Positions 5,529 through 8,548 of a stretch of 8,548 bases of DNA are shown piece by piece (within the stretch, counting starts at the first letter, position 1; each line of letters opens with the position of its first letter). The position numbers and the translations under genes are program-made. The DNA is taken from contig JAISRP010000120.1 of assembly GCA_031273585.1 (NCBI GenBank), forward strand, positions 1 through 8,548. The letters run 5' to 3'. The DNA is from Synergistaceae bacterium (GTDB lineage Bacteria > Synergistota > Synergistia > Synergistales > Synergistaceae). Under the pieces are notes generated by a model, which was given only the letters and a program-made list of their open reading frames with translations, did not search any database and was not told the origin of the DNA.

Positions 5529-6667
5529 GCGGTCCCGATACGAAAAAATTCACCATAGCGACTATACCAGGCGACGGGATAGGGCCGGAGGTCATATCCG
5601 AGGCGCGGAGGATCGCGGAGGCAGCCGCCTCGCGCGACGGCGCGCATCTGGACTGGACCATCTATCCATTCGGCGCGTCGCACTACCTCAGCAAGGGTGA
5701 GATACTGCCCGACTCAGCTCTGGAGGAGATAAAGGGGCACTCCGCCATGTTGCTGGGCGCGGTCGGGGACCCGTCCGTCAAACCGGGCATACTGGAGAGG
5801 GGTCTGCTCCTGGCCTTCAGGTTCGCGTTCGACCAATACGTGAACCTGCGCCCGGCCATGTCCCTCCCAAACGTGCCCACGCCGGTTCCCCTGAACGGGG
5901 AGAAGCTGGATTCCGTCGTGATCAGGGAGAACACTGAGGACCTCTACATGGGCCTTGGCGAGACCACGGAAAGCGGCAGTCTCTCGATGGACCTAGAGTT
6001 GAGCCGCGGGGGATACGACCTCAGAGGACGGCTAAACGTAGAGCTATCCCCAGGGATGCCCTTCGCGGCTCAGCTCGCCCTCAACACGAGGCACGGAGTG
6101 AGGCGCATAACGAGGTACGCCTGTCGGACCGCGCAAAAGCGCGGAGAGCGGCACATAACGATAGTGTCCAAGTCAAACGCTGTGCCAGCCCTCTACGGTT
6201 ACTTCGAGGACGCAGCGAAGGCGACCGTGGCCGAGGAATTTCCCGGGATGGAGTGCAGCGTCGTCAACGTGGACGCCCTCTGCTATCACCTGGTCCGAAA
6301 GCCCTCGGCGTACGGGGTGCTGCTGTGTCCGAACCTGTTCGGCGACATAGTGAGCGACCTTCAGGCCGGGCTCGCCGGCGGGATGGGCGCAGCCGCGGGA
6401 GGCAACATAGGCGACGGGCTCTCCATGTTTGAGCCGGTGCACGGCTCTGCGCCCGACATCGCCGGCACCGGGAGGGCAAACCCGATAGCGGCGATACTCT
6501 CGTGCGCGCTCCTGCTGCGGCACATAGGCCTCGACAAATCCGCCGGGAGGGTGGAGGGCGCAGTCAATACCTACCTTAAAAGCGCGCCCGCGGCGAAGAT
6601 GCCGTTCGAATTCGGCGGAGAGGCAACCTGCCCCGAGGTCGGCGCGGCAGTGATAAAAAATATCTAG
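5525..6667 (+). CDS. leuB: 3-isopropylmalate dehydrogenase-family enzyme
   Basis: This is a beta-decarboxylating dehydrogenase. By position it oxidises 3-isopropylmalate to 2-ketoisocaproate, the third leucine step. The protein has 380 residues. Visible motifs are IPGDGIGPEV (14-23), RENTEDLYMG (134-143, with catalytic Tyr141), Lys216 (VSKSNAV), and metal-binding Asp250, Asp274 and Asp278 (LFGDIVSDLQAGLAGGMG). HGSAPDIAGTGRANP follows at 306-320, where Asp311 points to NAD rather than NADP. Classical LeuB has RELTGGIYFG where this protein has RENTED, which is closer to isocitrate and homoisocitrate dehydrogenases. The family is certain, but the substrate is assigned from neighbours only. D-malate, tartrate, isocitrate or homoisocitrate activity are alternatives. 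The Shine-Dalgarno sequence GGAGAG (5513-5518) lies inside leuD. Confidence 0.85.
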   Translation: MSGPDTKKFTIATIPGDGIGPEVISEARRIAEAAASRDGAHLDWTIYPFGASHYLSKGEILPDSALEEIKGHSAMLLGAVGDPSVKPGILERGLLLAFRFAFDQYVNLRPAMSLPNVPTPVPLNGEKLDSVVIRENTEDLYMGLGETTESGSLSMDLELSRGGYDLRGRLNVELSPGMPFAAQLALNTRHGVRRITRYACRTAQKRGERHITIVSKSNAVPALYGYFEDAAKATVAEEFPGMECSVVNVDALCYHLVRKPSAYGVLLCPNLFGDIVSDLQAGLAGGMGAAAGGNIGDGLSMFEPVHGSAPDIAGTGRANPIAAILSCALLLRHIGLDKSAGRVEGAVNTYLKSAPAAKMPFEFGGEATCPEVGAAVIKNI

Positions 6668-6714
6668 GTCCGGACTGATATAGCCGATTAAATAAACCGC
6701 GTGGAATTTTGCTG

Positions 6715-6759
6715 ATGGCGATTGCAGTGGTAGCACATGTTTTAATCTTTACCCTTTAG
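6715..6759 (+). CDS. Possible second leader peptide before ilvB
   Basis: A 14-codon frame from ATG 6715 to TAG 6757-6759 encodes MAIAVVAHVLIFTL; seven of fourteen residues are Ile, Val or Leu. It lies in the leuB-ilvB gap, and its last codons form one arm of a helix that competes with the hairpin before ilvB. The ribosome binding site is poor: only GTGGA at 6701-6705. AT-rich spacer DNA often encodes hydrophobic residues by chance, so the composition alone is weak support. If real, it would sense branched-chain amino acids for ilvB, as enterobacterial ilvB leaders do. Confidence 0.35.
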   Translation: MAIAVVAHVLIFTL

Positions 6760-6840
6760 GCTTCTAAATTTTAAATTGCTATAGATCGTCAGGGAAGATT
6801 CACCTCGGGTTCTCGCGAACCCCGCGGTCACGGTCTTCCC
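6744..6840 (+). promoter_or_regulatory. Alternative RNA helices in the leuB-ilvB gap
   Basis: Two exclusive structures share the segment GGGAAGA (6792-6798). In one it pairs with the candidate leader peptide's end (6744-6749 with 6795-6800, and 6752-6755 with 6791-6794). In the other it pairs with TCTTCCC (6834-6840), enclosing an inner hairpin of 6807-6812 with 6817-6822 (GGGTTC/GAACCC, loop TCGC). The second hairpin ends directly at the ilvB ribosome binding site. No U tract follows, so any control would be on translation or RNA processing rather than intrinsic termination. The rest of the 186-base gap shows no convincing promoter or terminator; a poor extended -10 (TGCTATAGA, 6777-6785) lacks a -35 partner. 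Confidence 0.4.
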
Positions 6841-6845
6841 GGAGG
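6841..6845 (+). promoter_or_regulatory. Ribosome binding site of ilvB
   Basis: GGAGG (6841-6845), part of a longer GGAGGGGG run. In-frame GTG codons follow at 6848, 6854 and 6857. Spacings from this site are 2, 8 and 11 bases, so 6854 fits best and 6857 is possible. GTG 6848 is too close to be used. Confidence 0.75.
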
Positions 6846-6853
6846 GGGTGTGT

Positions 6854-8530
6854 GTGGTGGAGCTGACTGGGGCTCAGATAGTCATGAAGTCGCTGGAGGA
6901 TGAGGGCATAGGCGCCGTCTTCGGCCTGCCTGGGGGAACCGTCATACCTCTTTATGACGCGATGTACGACTCGCAGATTGAGCACGTGCTCGTGAGGCAT
7001 GAACAGGCTGCCGCTCACGCGGCGGACGGTTTTTCGCGAGCCGGGGGCGGCGTAGGCGTGTGTATCGCCACGTCCGGTCCCGGCTCGACGAATCTGGTCA
7101 CGGGAATAGCCACGGCACAGATGGACTCGTCCCCGATGCTCGCCATAACGGGTCAGGTGGCCACGGGAACCATAGGCACGGACGCGTTTCAGGAGGCGTT
7201 CATGCTTGGGATATCCATGCCTATAGTAAAACACGGTATGCAGGCGCGGACCCCCGAGGACATCCCTCAGATGGTGAGGGACGCGCTCTTCGTCGCGTCC
7301 ACGGGGCGGCCGGGCCCCGTCCTTCTGGATCTCCCGGTGGACGTCCAGAAGGCTCGCGGGAAGTATGAGCGAGCGAAGGAGACGGTCCTTCCGGGGTACA
7401 GCGCCAGGATCCCTGAGGACCTCTCGAAGCTTGAGGACGCCGCCCGGATGATCCGAGAGGCGAAACGCCCGGTCGTGATAGCCGGCAACGGCGTAAACAT
7501 CTCCGGAGCCTACGACCAGCTCAGGGCATTCTCAGAAAATCTTCAGCTGCCCGTGACCACGTCCCTCCTCGGGAAGGGGACGATCGCGGACGACCACCCG
7601 AACGTCGTGGGCATGATGGGGATGCACGGACACGCGGCCGCGAACCGCGCTCTGGTGAAGGCTGACGTCATAGTGGCCGTCGGCTCGCGCTTCAGCGACA
7701 GGTCGACCGGAAAGTACACTGAGTTCGCCAAGGGATCTCGGGTGATCCACATAGACCTCGACGCCGCAGAGATTCACAAGAATATCGAGGCGAGCGTCTG
7801 GCTGGTGGGAGATGCTGCCAGGGTGCTGGAGCTGCTGACTGCCGAGGCGTCGGGACACGACAGGGCCTCCCGCGAGGCATGGCTGGAGGAGATAGCCGGG
7901 TTGTCCCGGGCCGAGCCGCTCTCCACGCGAAGGGAGGCGGGGGTGATCCTCCCGTGGCAGGTTTTCGAAGCCCTGGACGACGTGACCGGGGGCGAGGCGA
8001 TTGTCACGACAGAGGTGGGCCAGCACCAGATGTGGGCCGCCCAGTATCACAAGACGAGGAGCCCGAGGCGATTTCTGACGTCCGGCGGGCTCGGCACGAT
8101 GGGCTTCGGCCTGCCGGCGTCAATAGGCGCGCACTTTGCCGCGCCGCGTCTGCCGGTCGTGTGCATAGCCGGCGACGGGAGCGCCATGATGAACATACAG
8201 GAGCTGGACACCTACGCCAGGTACAACCTGCCCATAAAGGTGCTGCTTTTCGACAACAACTGCCTCGGAATGGTGAGGCAGTGGCAGCAGCTCTTCTTCA
8301 ACGAGAGATTCTCGAACACCCTCTACTCGCGGCATCCCGACTTCGTAAAGATAGCTCATGGCATGGGCATAGAGGCGTTCGAGGCATCCGGCCCAGAAAC
8401 CCTGCGCGAGGAGATCGAGCGGGCGATAAACACCCCCGGTCCCGTCCTGGTCCATATCCCCATACCTCAGGGCGAAAACGTATTCCCCATGGTCCCGGCA
8501 GGCGCGTCGCTCGAGGACATGATGCTGTAG
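6854..8530 (+). CDS. ilvB: Acetolactate synthase large (catalytic) subunit
   Basis: This is thiamine-diphosphate-dependent acetohydroxyacid synthase. It joins two pyruvates to 2-acetolactate, or pyruvate and 2-ketobutyrate to 2-aceto-2-hydroxybutyrate. The predicted protein has 558 residues. The N-terminal ThDP pyrimidine-binding domain has catalytic Glu50 (VRHEQAAAHAADGF). The central FAD-binding domain spans about 190-330 (GMHGHAAANRAL, GSRFSDRSTG). The C-terminal ThDP domain has the GDGS motif at 440-443 and DNN at 467-469, with Asp441 and Asn468 as Mg ligands. Trp477 in MVRQWQQLFF matches the Trp that favours 2-ketobutyrate in E. coli AHAS II. The Trp and the FAD domain separate it from catabolic acetolactate synthase (AlsS) and from pyruvate oxidase. 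Its regulatory partner ilvN is about 5.8 kb upstream in the same operon. GTG 6854 is preferred; 6857 is an alternative. Confidence 0.95.
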   Translation: MVELTGAQIVMKSLEDEGIGAVFGLPGGTVIPLYDAMYDSQIEHVLVRHEQAAAHAADGFSRAGGGVGVCIATSGPGSTNLVTGIATAQMDSSPMLAITGQVATGTIGTDAFQEAFMLGISMPIVKHGMQARTPEDIPQMVRDALFVASTGRPGPVLLDLPVDVQKARGKYERAKETVLPGYSARIPEDLSKLEDAARMIREAKRPVVIAGNGVNISGAYDQLRAFSENLQLPVTTSLLGKGTIADDHPNVVGMMGMHGHAAANRALVKADVIVAVGSRFSDRSTGKYTEFAKGSRVIHIDLDAAEIHKNIEASVWLVGDAARVLELLTAEASGHDRASREAWLEEIAGLSRAEPLSTRREAGVILPWQVFEALDDVTGGEAIVTTEVGQHQMWAAQYHKTRSPRRFLTSGGLGTMGFGLPASIGAHFAAPRLPVVCIAGDGSAMMNIQELDTYARYNLPIKVLLFDNNCLGMVRQWQQLFFNERFSNTLYSRHPDFVKIAHGMGIEAFEASGPETLREEIERAINTPGPVLVHIPIPQGENVFPMVPAGASLEDMML

Positions 8531-8548
8531 GGCAGGGACGGGGAGAAG

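Noticed and set aside
6668..6675. 8-bp palindrome GTCCGGAC right after the leuB stop
   Set aside because: It is too short and isolated; there is no loop, T run or second copy to suggest a function.
6755..6772. TTTAG/CTAAA stem followed by TTTT as a terminator after leuB
   Set aside because: Five AU-rich pairs with a short T run is too weak, and it would cut off ilvB without a visible control.
6694..6830. T-box riboswitch before ilvB, suggested by ACCGCG-like and CCGCGG pieces
   Set aside because: The GGUGGNACCGCG core, specifier loop and terminator/antiterminator pair are not present.

Overview
The window carries one long plus-strand operon for branched-chain amino acid synthesis. The order is leader peptide, ilvN, ilvC, leuA, leuC, leuD, leuB, a 186-base gap, ilvB. 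Coding DNA is GC-rich, with ATA as the main isoleucine codon and AGG common for arginine. Together with the Bacillus-like LeuA start and the LeuC/LeuD type, this suggests an anaerobic bacterium near Firmicutes or Synergistota. The lineage is a guess from codon use and protein style, not a measured assignment.

Bases 1-145 hold no gene. They are AT-rich and contain a nested inverted repeat (18-bp perfect arms at 3-20 and 110-127) and a tandem 9-bp repeat next to the right arm. A near-consensus sigma-70-type promoter follows (146-174). The transcript then begins with a complete attenuator that can be read base by base: a strong ribosome binding site, a 30-codon leader peptide with nine consecutive Ile/Leu/Val codons (263-289), a 22-bp antiterminator (296-357), and a competing terminator (348-379) with a C(UUCG)G loop and eight U residues. 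Scarcity of charged Ile, Leu or Val tRNA should stall the ribosome in the run and let the operon be transcribed.

From 457 to 6667 come the acetolactate synthase small subunit, ketol-acid reductoisomerase, 2-isopropylmalate synthase, both isopropylmalate isomerase subunits and an isopropylmalate dehydrogenase-family enzyme. Junctions from ilvC to leuB are tight (1-base gaps, a 28-base gap and a 4-base overlap). ilvN and ilvC are separated by 116 bases holding a small hairpin.

The acetolactate synthase catalytic subunit, partner of the first gene, is encoded last, at 6854-8530. The gap before it is AT-rich and holds a possible second short leader peptide (6715-6759) and two mutually exclusive RNA helices ending at the ilvB ribosome binding site. 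This may be a second control point, but the evidence is much weaker than for the first attenuator.

Together the genes supply acetolactate formation and isomeroreduction for valine and isoleucine, and the leucine branch from 2-ketoisovalerate to 2-ketoisocaproate. Dihydroxyacid dehydratase (ilvD) and a branched-chain transaminase (ilvE) are absent from the window and must lie elsewhere for the pathway to be complete.
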